From the IMG/VR virus record IMGVR_UViG_3300029309_000014, positions 1-64,000 of that record: a DNA stretch of 64,000 bases; one strand, given 5' to 3'. Under the pieces are notes generated by a model that did not search any database, had not been told where the DNA came from, and saw only the letters and a program-made list of their open reading frames with translations. The number at the start of each line of letters is the position of its first letter. Position 1 is the stretch's first letter. Both the position numbers and the translations under genes were made by a program. Of the stretch, positions 7,486 to 14,640 are shown one piece after another. Source of the stretch: a virus.

Positions 7486-7770
7486 TCACCAAGCCTTACA
7501 AGACCAATACCGCGCACTAAATTTATCTTTAGCACTGGCACAATTATGTCTAGCCCTAAAAGATTTACGTCTTGCTGGTTGGTCTTTTTTAATACTCATA
7601 TTAGGATCACCGAAACGCACCAATTTAATCTGGCTACCTTTTTTAGCTAATACGGCAGATTTTTTCTTTGCTCCTGGAGTGCGTTTTGGTTTGTTATATC
7701 CAGGAAACGTCTCCCCCCGATAAGTTAACTTACCGGAAGGAGTGCGTTTTACATCTTTAGTGGTAGCCAT
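7486..7770 (-). CDS. Small basic protein, DUF6321-like
   Basis: A 94-residue protein with the recognisable order KRTPSGKLTYRGETFPGYNKPKR, an AVLAKKGSQIKLVRFGD strand pair, ARRKSFRARHNC and a final ARYWSCKAW. This arrangement is a widespread phage and cyanophage family (DUF6321-like, from memory) with no established role. The conserved Cys, His and Trp near the C-terminus hint at a small metal-binding or nucleic-acid-binding fold. Its ATG overlaps the stop of the 7770-8174 gene by one base. Confidence 0.65.
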   Translation of the reverse strand: MATTKDVKRTPSGKLTYRGETFPGYNKPKRTPGAKKKSAVLAKKGSQIKLVRFGDPNMSIKKDQPARRKSFRARHNCASAKDKFSARYWSCKAW

Positions 7771-8174
7771 TATGCGTATTCCTTACGGACTTGCAGTATA
7801 ATGGTATAACTATCCGCAGAGCTATGGCCTACAGTTGTGAATAAAATGTCACCTGTTTTGCCACTGCCAGCATTATTAGTTATCCCACCAAAAGAGCTAT
7901 AATCATGGTATCCGCTTTGGTTCTCACCTAGTTCAATCGCAATAACATTTGATGTAGCATCAAAAAGCATTTGGACTTTCATGCCGTTGCACTGCCACCA
8001 TATTTTTTCTATAGAGCATCCTGTGCAAGTTTGTTTATTGCCACTAACCGATAAAGAGCTAACGTCTACTTTTGCTACAGCACTTTCGCCGGAACCATCG
8101 GAGATGTTTGTAAACTTTAATACAGCAGTGCGCTCACCGTCTATCAAAGTTTGTGAAGTGACTGCATCAGCCAT
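7770..8174 (-). CDS. Putative virion (decoration-type) protein
   Basis: A 134-residue beta-rich protein starting MADAVTSQTLIDGERTAVLKFTNISDGSGE. The pattern TLIDGxRxAVLKFTNISDGSGE and the later YHDYSSFGGI are typical of structural proteins of marine phages encoded next to the capsid gene. Two close cysteines (CTGC) lie in the middle. It follows another structural gene with 12 bases between them and starts after a clear AGGAGAATGTT site. Head decoration or a small fibre are both possible. Confidence 0.6.
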   Translation of the reverse strand: MADAVTSQTLIDGERTAVLKFTNISDGSGESAVAKVDVSSLSVSGNKQTCTGCSIEKIWWQCNGMKVQMLFDATSNVIAIELGENQSGYHDYSSFGGITNNAGSGKTGDILFTTVGHSSADSYTIILQVRKEYA

Positions 8175-8186
8175 AACATTCTCCTA

Positions 8187-8807
8187 TTAGTAAACTGAGT
8201 ATTCTAGCTCCACAGTAAATCTGCCAGCGGTGACATCGGCATTTACAGTTGTTGTAGCTCTAGCATACAAATGTACGTTTGCGACAGCCGCAGTAATGTT
8301 TGGCACAAAAATATGATAATTACCTGCGGTGTCGTTAAAGTTCACATCAATCTCAGTAATAGATTGAGTTGCGCTCAACTGCTCGTTAAAAGAGGTAACA
8401 CCAGCACCAACAATTTCAGTGCCTGAAACAGCAGCATTAGTAGCTGTCCCACTTGTAGAACTCAAAGCAAGGTTTCCAGCAAGAGTTTGACCAGCAGCAG
8501 TTGTAATGCCAATTAATGCACGATGAATAAATATTTTGCTCGGTGTAACCAGATCATCAGGGGCATCTACATTTAAAGTGCCAAGCTCTACAAGACAATC
8601 ACCATCTGCATAAGCTGTTGAAGCAGCGTTTGTTGCTGCTAGAGTACCAGCAAAAGACTGTATCTTGCGTGTCCCCATTGAAACAATCTGGCCTGTGGCA
8701 TTAACAGAAAAACCTGTTTGCGTAACCGCACCAGTTGTGCTGCTTTCATTGATTACATTGAAACCGCCCTTTGAACGGACTGGTCCCGAAAAAGTGGTAG
8801 TAGCCAT
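8187..8807 (-). CDS. Putative virion structural protein
   Basis: A 206-residue protein (MATTTFSGPVRSKGGFNVI) rich in Thr, Ala and Asn with alternating hydrophobic residues suggesting beta structure (IFIHRALIGIT, GNYHIFVPNITAAV). N-termini reading TTFSGPVRSxGGF are common in phage structural genes placed next to capsid genes. It is the first gene after the strong terminator at 8874-8904, so it needs its own promoter or read-through. No enzymatic motif. Confidence 0.6.
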   Translation of the reverse strand: MATTTFSGPVRSKGGFNVINESSTTGAVTQTGFSVNATGQIVSMGTRKIQSFAGTLAATNAASTAYADGDCLVELGTLNVDAPDDLVTPSKIFIHRALIGITTAAGQTLAGNLALSSTSGTATNAAVSGTEIVGAGVTSFNEQLSATQSITEIDVNFNDTAGNYHIFVPNITAAVANVHLYARATTTVNADVTAGRFTVELEYSVY

Positions 8808-8873
8808 GTCGATCTCCTGTCTTGGCTAATGTCAGTCACACTATGTAACTGTCAGGATGGAAAAACTATAAAC

Positions 8874-8904
8874 AAAAAAAGGGCGGCTCGCAAGCCGCCC
8901 TTTT
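8874..8904 (-). terminator. Strong intrinsic terminator after major capsid gene
   Basis: A perfect eight-base GC-rich stem, GGGCGGCT paired with AGCCGCCC around a four-base loop, lies at 8881-8900. On the minus strand it is followed by seven T residues. It begins about 15 bases downstream of the capsid stop codon, the ideal layout for limiting read-through after a highly transcribed gene. Confidence 0.9.
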
Positions 8905-8916
8905 GAATATTTTATG

Positions 8917-9825
8917 TTACGCTCCCGGAGAGGCGAAAACGCAACGTGGGTCAGATACTCCAAAGCTATAACGCTCACGAGCTTTGTACCGCACGTTACC
9001 TGTATCAAAATCGCCTTCCATAGCAGTTTGCATCGGTGTACGAACAAAATGCTTGAAGCCGTTTGGTGCATCCGTTTTAATGAAAAATGCGTCCGTATCG
9101 GTTAAAAAGTGGTTGACCACATAACCTTCAGGTAGCATACCCATATTACGGAGGGCGTTGATATCGTTGTCTGCTGTTGCAGTACGCAGATTCGAAGCCA
9201 TCAACCGCTCTGCCACAAATTGCAATGCTGGTGGAATAATCATCTTCATACCGCGAAGTGCAATCTTAAGACCGCGCTCATCGATAAAAGCTGAAATATC
9301 AATCAGTGATTGCTCAAGTGACGTTTCATTCAAGTCAGCCGCAGTTGTCAACTCATTACGGAAGTTGCCACCAGCAGTGGTTGGATGATCTGTTGCACAC
9401 AATTCTTTACCATCACCAAGTGTAAAGCTAGAATCAAAAGCATTGTTCAGCACTGCTGCTGCTTTGACTTGCTTTGTATTAGCCATGGAACGAGCCAATG
9501 CACGAGTATAACGAGAGCTGAGCTTGTCGTAAAGGTTATCCTCAACGGCTTCTTCAGTGATCGAAAACGCAAGTGCGATTGTTTCATGTGTGTAACGAGC
9601 GGTAAATGCTTCATTAGCAATATCAAATGATACCGCAGCACCTTCTTGTTTAATGGGTGCTGAGCCAAAGCCAGCGAGCATTACCTCTTCTTCGAACGCA
9701 CGATCAGAGTTTTCTGAATCAAAAATTTCAGCATGCTCATTTTCGTAACGATCATACTCCATACCAAACAGAGCGTTTAGTCCAGGCTCTAGTTCTTTAA
9801 GGAGTTGGGATCTTGCAATAGCCAT
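8917..9825 (-). CDS. Major capsid protein (Mu gpT-like/HK97 fold)
   Basis: A 302-residue protein. The N-terminus (LLKELEPGLNALFGMEYDRYENEHAEIF) and the block FEEEVMLAGFGSAPIKQEGA are characteristic of a major head subunit family seen in marine and Mu-like phages. The central TARYTHETIALAFSITEEAVEDNLY and the later LKIALRGMKMIIPPALQF fit the HK97-type spine and A-domain. It lies between a small head protein and a strong terminator, with scaffold upstream, the standard capsid gene order. No long N-terminal delta domain is present, consistent with a separate scaffold gene. Confidence 0.85.
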   Translation of the reverse strand: MAIARSQLLKELEPGLNALFGMEYDRYENEHAEIFDSENSDRAFEEEVMLAGFGSAPIKQEGAAVSFDIANEAFTARYTHETIALAFSITEEAVEDNLYDKLSSRYTRALARSMANTKQVKAAAVLNNAFDSSFTLGDGKELCATDHPTTAGGNFRNELTTAADLNETSLEQSLIDISAFIDERGLKIALRGMKMIIPPALQFVAERLMASNLRTATADNDINALRNMGMLPEGYVVNHFLTDTDAFFIKTDAPNGFKHFVRTPMQTAMEGDFDTGNVRYKARERYSFGVSDPRCVFASPGA

Positions 9826-9838
9826 ATCTAATTACTCC

Positions 9839-10462
9839 TTATAGACCAGTGGTTGCAGTATGGAATGGGAGGTTCAATTTAACAAGAAGTGTAACACCAG
9901 CAGATGCTACATCAATCTCATCAAATGGATCTTTAATTCCCACAATACGGAAGTTATCCGTAGCCGTAGTTGCACCAGCAGTTGCCACAGAAACTTCACC
10001 GATAGAAATACCAGTTGAACCGTTCTGTGAACCAAAGTTTACCCCTTCTGCATTAGAATGGATCAACGCAGTCGCTGTTGCAATATTAGTGAGTGAAGCA
10101 TCAGCTTTGACCTCATAAACTTGGTGGGGGTTATCATAAACAAAAACCCTCGCTTCGCTATTTGATTTCAAAGAAGATGTTCCAGGATAGTTATTATCAA
10201 ACACTGTTTCACCAGCAGTGTTTACATACTGACATCCTGCCATAACACCTAGGATAGCAACACTACCACCATCTGCCGCACTTACATCTACAAGTCCATT
10301 AGTAAGCGGGATCACCATATCACCTTGAAAAATAGATGATGAAGAACCAGCCGTTCCATTTACTTGCACGAGATAAGACGTCAAACCGTTGGAGTTCGCT
10401 GCGCCACCTAGAAGATTATGCGGACGCAAGCCAAATGGGGCATCAAGATTTGTACCAGCCAT
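9839..10462 (-). CDS. Head decoration/stabilisation protein
   Basis: A 207-residue protein starting MAGTNLDAPFGLRPHNLLGGA. The N-terminus NxxAPFGLRPV-type and the following FQGDMVIPLTNGLV, with VAILGVMAGCQY, match small head proteins encoded immediately upstream of the capsid gene in many marine podoviruses. It has a clear ribosome site (AAGAGG). Probably a capsid-bound decoration protein; direct evidence would be virion proteomics. Confidence 0.65.
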   Translation of the reverse strand: MAGTNLDAPFGLRPHNLLGGAANSNGLTSYLVQVNGTAGSSSSIFQGDMVIPLTNGLVDVSAADGGSVAILGVMAGCQYVNTAGETVFDNNYPGTSSLKSNSEARVFVYDNPHQVYEVKADASLTNIATATALIHSNAEGVNFGSQNGSTGISIGEVSVATAGATTATDNFRIVGIKDPFDEIDVASAGVTLLVKLNLPFHTATTGL

Positions 10463-10480
10463 TATCTAGTCCTCTTCTTA

Positions 10481-10933
10481 TTACTCGGAGCCTCCTTTGG
10501 CTCCGAAGGTTACACGAGACTGCCTTTCATTATGAATAGGCATCGAACTATGTTGTTCCCTCATAAGGTCATTATCAACAGCAGTCATTTGATCAGCTGT
10601 TTTTTCACGATAAAATTTATCACGCTCGGTTTTTGACTCAACAGGGAACCTTGCTAAAATGAGACCACCAACTCCAATAACTCCTGCGTGTTTACCATCT
10701 TGCACAGTAGGAGCTTCAAAATTAGGATACTCATCGGCGCGAACTAATTCAAAGCCTTCGCGTAGGCGAGCTGAAAGGTTTTTATTATCATCATAACCCA
10801 TAACCGATTCACGGATCCAACGATGTATGTAACCCTCAGGGGGTGGTGGGGCGTCTAACGAAGACGGAGGTTGCCAAGGTTTACGACGTGTTTCTTTTTC
10901 ACGAGTGGCAGTAGTGCGTGGGGTACGATCCAT
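10481..10933 (-). CDS. Conserved head-region protein
   Basis: A 150-residue protein whose N-terminus is basic and proline-rich (TREKETRRKPWQPPSSLDAPPPP) followed by GYIHRWIRESVMGYDDNKNLSARLREGFELVRADEYPNF. The middle GKHAGVIGVGGLILARFP is strongly patterned. This order is common next to scaffold genes in uncultured phages; the role is unknown, possibly a scaffold partner. It has a good AAGGAAT site. Confidence 0.6.
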   Translation of the reverse strand: MDRTPRTTATREKETRRKPWQPPSSLDAPPPPEGYIHRWIRESVMGYDDNKNLSARLREGFELVRADEYPNFEAPTVQDGKHAGVIGVGGLILARFPVESKTERDKFYREKTADQMTAVDNDLMREQHSSMPIHNERQSRVTFGAKGGSE

Positions 10934-10944
10934 GATCTATTCCT

Positions 10945-11841
10945 TCACGATTGTAAGCGAGCAAGTTGCTTCGCGTATTGTTCATAAGATACACCTAATT
11001 TATCTGCGATTGCAACCTGAGAAGGTGTTAATTTGATTTTTTTATTTGCAGGCTTCCCTGAAGAGCGTGTTGCACCAGCTACAGGAGCACGAGAGGAAGA
11101 CCTATTATCTTGTTGAAATTTATGAGGAAACTCAGTTCGAATACGCTTATCCAACTCAGTGTAGTATTCATCTGAAGTAGGATCAAAATATTCAGTTTCA
11201 ACAAGTTGTTTATGTATAGAAAATGCTGTCAACGTCATAGGCTCATCCTGACCAAACCAAGTATTGCGTTCAGCCCATGACCGTGCTTTAGGGTCAATCT
11301 GATCGGGTGAGGGTGCTTGTGCCTGTGCTTGTTGAGGAGCTGCTTGAGGAGCTGTTTTACGTTGCTCAAGCTGTTGTTTCGCAACATTTAGTCGTTCCGT
11401 CTCAATAGCTAGTTTTGCTATTGATTTTTGTGCTTCTATTTGTGCATCAACATCACCAACATTGATAGCGTCACTTAGTTGCTTTTTAAGCACATCTTCC
11501 TGTGATGTTACCCTTTGATCGTACTCATTTATGTACGATTCATCAATTTGAGAACTGCGTTTCTGAAGCTCTTCATTTTGCTTTTGAACAGATTGAGCAT
11601 ACTCAGTAGCTGCTTTTTCACGACGCTCAGCTTCCCGCATTTTGTAGGTGAGCTTTTCAATTCGCTTTTTGACTTTGTCGCTGTAACCTTCAAGGTCTTC
11701 GTCTGAGGTTTCTTCGCTTGCACTGACTTTTTCTGTGCTTTCTTCTTCGGCAGTTTCTTTGTTGTCTTCTTGGTTTTCTTCTGTGTCATTTTCCAATTCC
11801 ACTTCTACAACGTCTTCTTCGACTTTTTTAGCCTCTGGCAT
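10945..11841 (-). CDS. Capsid scaffolding protein
   Basis: A 298-residue protein starting at the ATG with AGGAG eight bases upstream (MPEAKKVEEDVVEVELEN). Residues 5-60 are extremely acidic, residues 55-170 form long charged coiled coil (KKRIEKLTYKMREAERREKAA), a Gln/Ala/Pro linker follows, and the C-terminus is basic (NKKIKLTPSQVAIADKLGVSYEQYAKQL), matching the capsid-binding end of podovirus scaffold proteins. Location upstream of the capsid genes supports this. Expected to direct procapsid assembly and then leave. Confidence 0.75.
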   Translation of the reverse strand: MPEAKKVEEDVVEVELENDTEENQEDNKETAEEESTEKVSASEETSDEDLEGYSDKVKKRIEKLTYKMREAERREKAATEYAQSVQKQNEELQKRSSQIDESYINEYDQRVTSQEDVLKKQLSDAINVGDVDAQIEAQKSIAKLAIETERLNVAKQQLEQRKTAPQAAPQQAQAQAPSPDQIDPKARSWAERNTWFGQDEPMTLTAFSIHKQLVETEYFDPTSDEYYTELDKRIRTEFPHKFQQDNRSSSRAPVAGATRSSGKPANKKIKLTPSQVAIADKLGVSYEQYAKQLARLQS

Positions 11842-11852
11842 AAGATACACTC

Positions 11853-12299
11853 CTATGTGTGGATAATGTCTTCAGGGTTATTGATTGTTGCTAAAATTTC
11901 ATCATCATTCAGCAATCTAACTTCACCGCCTTCGATTTTAAAGCGACTACCAGCATACCTACCAAAAATAACCCAATCACCTTCTTTACACCAAGGCTCC
12001 CAGTTTTCAGTAGGATCATTAGGGTTTCCAAATTTAATGGGGTCTTTATAGGCTAGTGGACCAATTTTGACTACATAACCACAAACAGTGGCTAATGCCT
12101 CACGGTCTACTGTAGTATCTGGTATATAAATACCTCCTGCTGTTTTACCTTTGCCACGATAAGGCAAAATAAGAATACGCCAACCAGAGGGTTCTGGAAG
12201 TTTTTCTTTAGCAGTTATATTATCAGGAGAAGTTTCTTTTTTAGCAGTTTGTTGTGCGGCCTTTGCATACCGCTCTGGAACAAATAGAGTTTTACTCAT
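11853..12299 (-). CDS. GroES-like co-chaperonin
   Basis: A 148-residue protein with a 35-residue variable head and then a GroES fold: GWRILILPYRG, GKTAGGIYIPD (the mobile-loop and IxxP pattern of Cpn10), GYVVKIGPLAY, and KEGDWVIFGRYAGSRFKIEG, the usual GDxVxFxxYxGxxxxxxG ending. It lacks large extra domains. Phage co-chaperonins such as T4 gp31 cap host GroEL so it can fold the capsid protein; the position beside scaffold and capsid genes supports that use. The mobile-loop GxYxP variation may tune binding. Confidence 0.85.
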   Translation of the reverse strand: MSKTLFVPERYAKAAQQTAKKETSPDNITAKEKLPEPSGWRILILPYRGKGKTAGGIYIPDTTVDREALATVCGYVVKIGPLAYKDPIKFGNPNDPTENWEPWCKEGDWVIFGRYAGSRFKIEGGEVRLLNDDEILATINNPEDIIHT

Positions 12300-12483
12300 G
12301 TTCTATCCTTTTTAGCAGGAGATCTAATTCCTGTTTAACAGTTGCAAGCTCTACGAGTCTAGCTCGTAGTTCCTTGAAAGCGGTTATATCATCTACTGAG
12401 CCTTGCAATAATTGCTCAGTAATCATATTTTCCCGATCTACGATTATATTACGGAGTTTTTCGTGTATGTAAAGGGTAGACAT
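12292..12483 (-). CDS. Small coiled-coil protein
   Basis: A 63-residue, mostly helical protein (KLRNIIVDRENMITEQLLQG, ELRARLVELATVKQELDLLLKRIEHE) with heptad-like leucines. It overlaps the co-chaperonin gene by eight bases and abuts the next gene. No family recognised; possibly an assembly helper or a head-tail accessory. Confidence 0.55.
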   Translation of the reverse strand: MSTLYIHEKLRNIIVDRENMITEQLLQGSVDDITAFKELRARLVELATVKQELDLLLKRIEHE

Positions 12484-12627
12484 CTATACTGCACGAACTT
12501 TTTTGCGTTTTTTAGCTGTTTTAGCAGCATTTCTAAAATCTGCCGCCGATGGTGCGCCTTTTTGTCCAGGCTTACGCATCTTTTTACCACTAGCTCTACG
12601 CTTTGCAATATTCCTGTATAAACTCAT
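12484..12627 (-). CDS. 47-residue basic protein
   Basis: Reads MSLYRNIAKRRASGKKMRKPGQ, then GAPSAADFRNAAKTAKKRKK. The pattern K-MRKPG-x-KGAP-A-DF-AAKTAK is a recurring tiny family in marine phages. It fills the gap between the holin and the coiled-coil gene and overlaps the holin end by four bases (ATGA-type). It has high positive charge and unknown function. Confidence 0.6.
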   Translation of the reverse strand: MSLYRNIAKRRASGKKMRKPGQKGAPSAADFRNAAKTAKKRKKVRAV

Positions 12628-13001
12628 TTTTTAAATCCTTTAATACCACGGATTCCGAAACTAGCTCCAATTGAAGCATACATTGCCCATTGAAACCACT
12701 CAGGGGTGCGCGATAAAGCATCAAATCCACGCTCTACAAAAGGTTGCAAAGGTGGGATGAAACACATCCCAATAATAACAATAAATAAAATAGTCCATGC
12801 TTCATCTTTCCAGCTATTATCGCTGGCTTGAGCCATAATTTTTTCCCAACCAGCTTCATGCGTGGCGGCTGTAACCATAACTTGTGCTTCTGCTTCAGCA
12901 CGAGCTTTAGCTACTGCACCTTTAGCTTTAGTCTGCTCAACCTTAGATTCCATCCAAGATCCTGCAAGGTTAGCAATAGGACCTATAAGTGCCTGTATCA
13001 T
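12624..13001 (-). CDS. Holin (3-TM, gene-transfer-agent/phage type)
   Basis: A 125-residue protein: N-terminal short hydrophobic anchor (MIQALIGPIANLAGSW), an Ala/Glu/Lys helix, the motif WEKIMAQASDNSWKDEAWTILFIVIIGMCFIP and a C-terminal hydrophobic helix (YASIGASFGIRGIKGF). WKDEW followed by two transmembrane segments is the signature of the three-TM holin family of gene transfer agents and podoviruses. Expected to open the inner membrane at lysis. The lysozyme is encoded 32 kb away in this window (44410-44850). Confidence 0.75.
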   Translation of the reverse strand: MIQALIGPIANLAGSWMESKVEQTKAKGAVAKARAEAEAQVMVTAATHEAGWEKIMAQASDNSWKDEAWTILFIVIIGMCFIPPLQPFVERGFDALSRTPEWFQWAMYASIGASFGIRGIKGFKK

Positions 13002-13219
13002 TCTACAATCCTCACAATATAATTTGTGCCATCTGAATTCTTTGATACCTCAACAGTTTTATTTTCACAAGCATACCGCACAGAAGTTGATTTTTTATAC
13101 AAGTTACGTTCAATAGTACGCTTTGCTTTTAGGCATTTAGCTATTTGCTCAAATGCTGTATGCTCAGCGACATCTCCTCCCATATATAATATCAGAGTAA
13201 TTGTTTTAATTACTTCCAT
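12998..13219 (-). CDS. Small secreted or membrane-anchored protein
   Basis: A 73-residue protein with an N-terminal hydrophobic stretch (ITLILYMGGDV) then a Cys-containing domain (AKCLKAKRTIERN, VRYACENKT). The two cysteines could form a disulphide outside the cytoplasm. It sits directly upstream of the holin with a four-base overlap. A lysis-related role such as a spanin component is possible but no lipobox is visible. Confidence 0.5.
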   Translation of the reverse strand: MEVIKTITLILYMGGDVAEHTAFEQIAKCLKAKRTIERNLYKKSTSVRYACENKTVEVSKNSDGTNYIVRIVE

Positions 13220-13604
13220 TACGCATCTTTTCTATTTGTTCTTCTATATTAGTTAATCTTTTTTCATAAAAATCTAATGTTAATTTTTGTTGTTGATCAT
13301 GTGGTGCGCGGCCTTCATCTATTTGTTCTTGCAATTTAGCAAGTTGTTCCGACAAATGTTCAATCAGCATAAACTGTTCAGAGTCTGCTGGCAAAGCACC
13401 CATTTCTCCTCTAGGCCATTTAATTCTAAAATCTGTATTTTGACCAAGATCTGCTTCCATTAGGATAATTTTATTTTCCATAGTATTAAGGCGTTCAATA
13501 ATCCCAAAATACGCCCATGTTCCTATAGCCGCCCCTACAACCATAGCCATAAGGTTACGGATCGGCATTGATAATTCAGTATTCTCATTTAGTTTAGTTG
13601 CCAC
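13206..13604 (-). CDS. Membrane protein with C-terminal coiled coil
   Basis: A 132-residue protein. Residues 14-34 form one transmembrane helix (IRNLMAMVVGAAIGTWAYFGI) followed by a long charged coiled-coil region (SEQLAKLQEQIDE, YEKRLTNIEEQIEKM). This single-TM plus coiled-coil topology resembles inner-membrane spanins, and the gene sits in the lysis neighbourhood. That assignment is inference; it could equally be a membrane-bound assembly factor. Confidence 0.55.
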   Translation of the reverse strand: MATKLNENTELSMPIRNLMAMVVGAAIGTWAYFGIIERLNTMENKIILMEADLGQNTDFRIKWPRGEMGALPADSEQFMLIEHLSEQLAKLQEQIDEGRAPHDQQQKLTLDFYEKRLTNIEEQIEKMRNGSN

Positions 13605-13843
13605 TACTCAACACCCATTATCCGTGACAGACCAAACACCTCCATAAGCATAAACGTAAAGAACAATAATAAAATACCACCAGCGATTAATTTCCCACTG
13701 AAATTGGTAGAACCTATTTTTATAGCCACAAACTCATTGCCCAATATTCGCAAAACAAGCTCAAAACTATTTTCCCCTACGTTTACAGATACAGGTTTTT
13801 TCTTTTCTTCAACCAAAGAGATAACCCCCCATAAAAGATACAA
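13604..13843 (-). CDS. Small single-TM membrane protein
   Basis: Up to 79 residues; a TTG start at about 13816 after a GGGGGG stretch would give 70 residues beginning MVEEKKKPVSVNVGEN. The C-terminal half is one hydrophobic helix (LIAGGILLLFFTFMLMEVFGL). It overlaps the next gene by one base. Function unknown; part of the membrane-protein run in the lysis module. Confidence 0.5.
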   Translation of the reverse strand: MYLLWGVISLVEEKKKPVSVNVGENSFELVLRILGNEFVAIKIGSTNFSGKLIAGGILLLFFTFMLMEVFGLSRIMGVE

Positions 13844-13870
13844 ACCATATAATCGGTAAAATATGAATCA

Positions 13871-14083
13871 TTAATAAAGCTCCGTATTTTTATTCACCTT
13901 AACAGGCTTACAATACGCAGTAGCTCGGTGTTCTGCTGGAACAGAACTAAGACTACCATAATTTCCATACCTCTTTGTTACTTGCGATGCAAAGTAATTA
14001 CAATCAACTATAGATCTGAAGTACATATCTCTGCTCTGAACTTCACCGCCTAATACCACTACCAGTAAAAAAGCATGGATCAT
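13871..14083 (-). CDS. Small exported protein
   Basis: A 70-residue protein starting MIHAFLLVVVLGGEVQS, a short hydrophobic signal-like segment, then a polar domain with cysteines at IVDCNYF and AYCKPV that could be disulphide-linked. It overlaps the next upstream gene by four bases. No family recognised. Confidence 0.5.
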   Translation of the reverse strand: MIHAFLLVVVLGGEVQSRDMYFRSIVDCNYFASQVTKRYGNYGSLSSVPAEHRATAYCKPVKVNKNTELY

Positions 14084-14397
14084 TTCTTTGCCATATATGC
14101 CTGTGCGCCAAAGTAAAAACCTACAATAGAGGCTTGACTTAAAAATAACATATCACTAAGACTTGCCAGAAACTCTAATCTTTTTTCTGGTATCCACGGT
14201 ACAAGTGGCAAAAGTGCGAAACCAACCATACTAGCAACAGCAACCCAAGCCATTCGTTTTTGGGCATCTGCCTTTTCCTCTCGCAACTCTAACTCAAGCA
14301 TATCCTTCGCATGAGCTATTTCCTCATCGGTAACAGTACCATCATTATCTAAATCATACTGTGCAAACCTAGAATTTTCTGATAAGGATTTTGGCAT
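14080..14397 (-). CDS. EF-hand-like membrane protein
   Basis: A 105-residue protein. Residues 15-26 read DLDNDGTVTDEE, a textbook EF-hand calcium loop (D-x-D-x-D-G-x-[VI]-x-x-x-E), followed by a charged helix and two transmembrane segments (MAWVAVASMVGFALLPLVPW and the later ASIVGFYFGAQAYMA). Similar EF-hand plus TM proteins appear in marine phage lysis regions, where they are sometimes called putative holins. Calcium control of a membrane event is speculation. Confidence 0.55.
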   Translation of the reverse strand: MPKSLSENSRFAQYDLDNDGTVTDEEIAHAKDMLELELREEKADAQKRMAWVAVASMVGFALLPLVPWIPEKRLEFLASLSDMLFLSQASIVGFYFGAQAYMAKK

Positions 14398-14400
14398 CGT

Positions 14401-14631
14401 TTAAAAAACACCTTTAAACTTTGTTCCTTGCAGAGCTGCTCTACCACCACGCGAAAGAGAGCGTTTTGCAACCTCACCAGTTCTAGGGGAACCCTTACTG
14501 CGATTAGCAATACCTCTGCGCTTAAATTCTTCAAATGACATAGTTTCATCATAATTGCCATCATAAAACATTTCGCGCAGTGCTTGCTCTGGATCAATGG
14601 GTATTTCTTTTACATCTTTATCATCTGCCAT
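14401..14631 (-). CDS. Small hypothetical protein
   Basis: A 76-residue hydrophilic protein (DDKDVKEIPIDPEQALREMFYDGNYDETMSF then EEFKRRGIANRSKGSPRTGE). The acidic N-terminal half and basic C-terminal half suggest a mostly extended protein. It begins nine bases after the upstream stop. Not recognised. Confidence 0.5.
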   Translation of the reverse strand: MADDKDVKEIPIDPEQALREMFYDGNYDETMSFEEFKRRGIANRSKGSPRTGEVAKRSLSRGGRAALQGTKFKGVF

Positions 14632-14640
14632 TAGGGTCTC

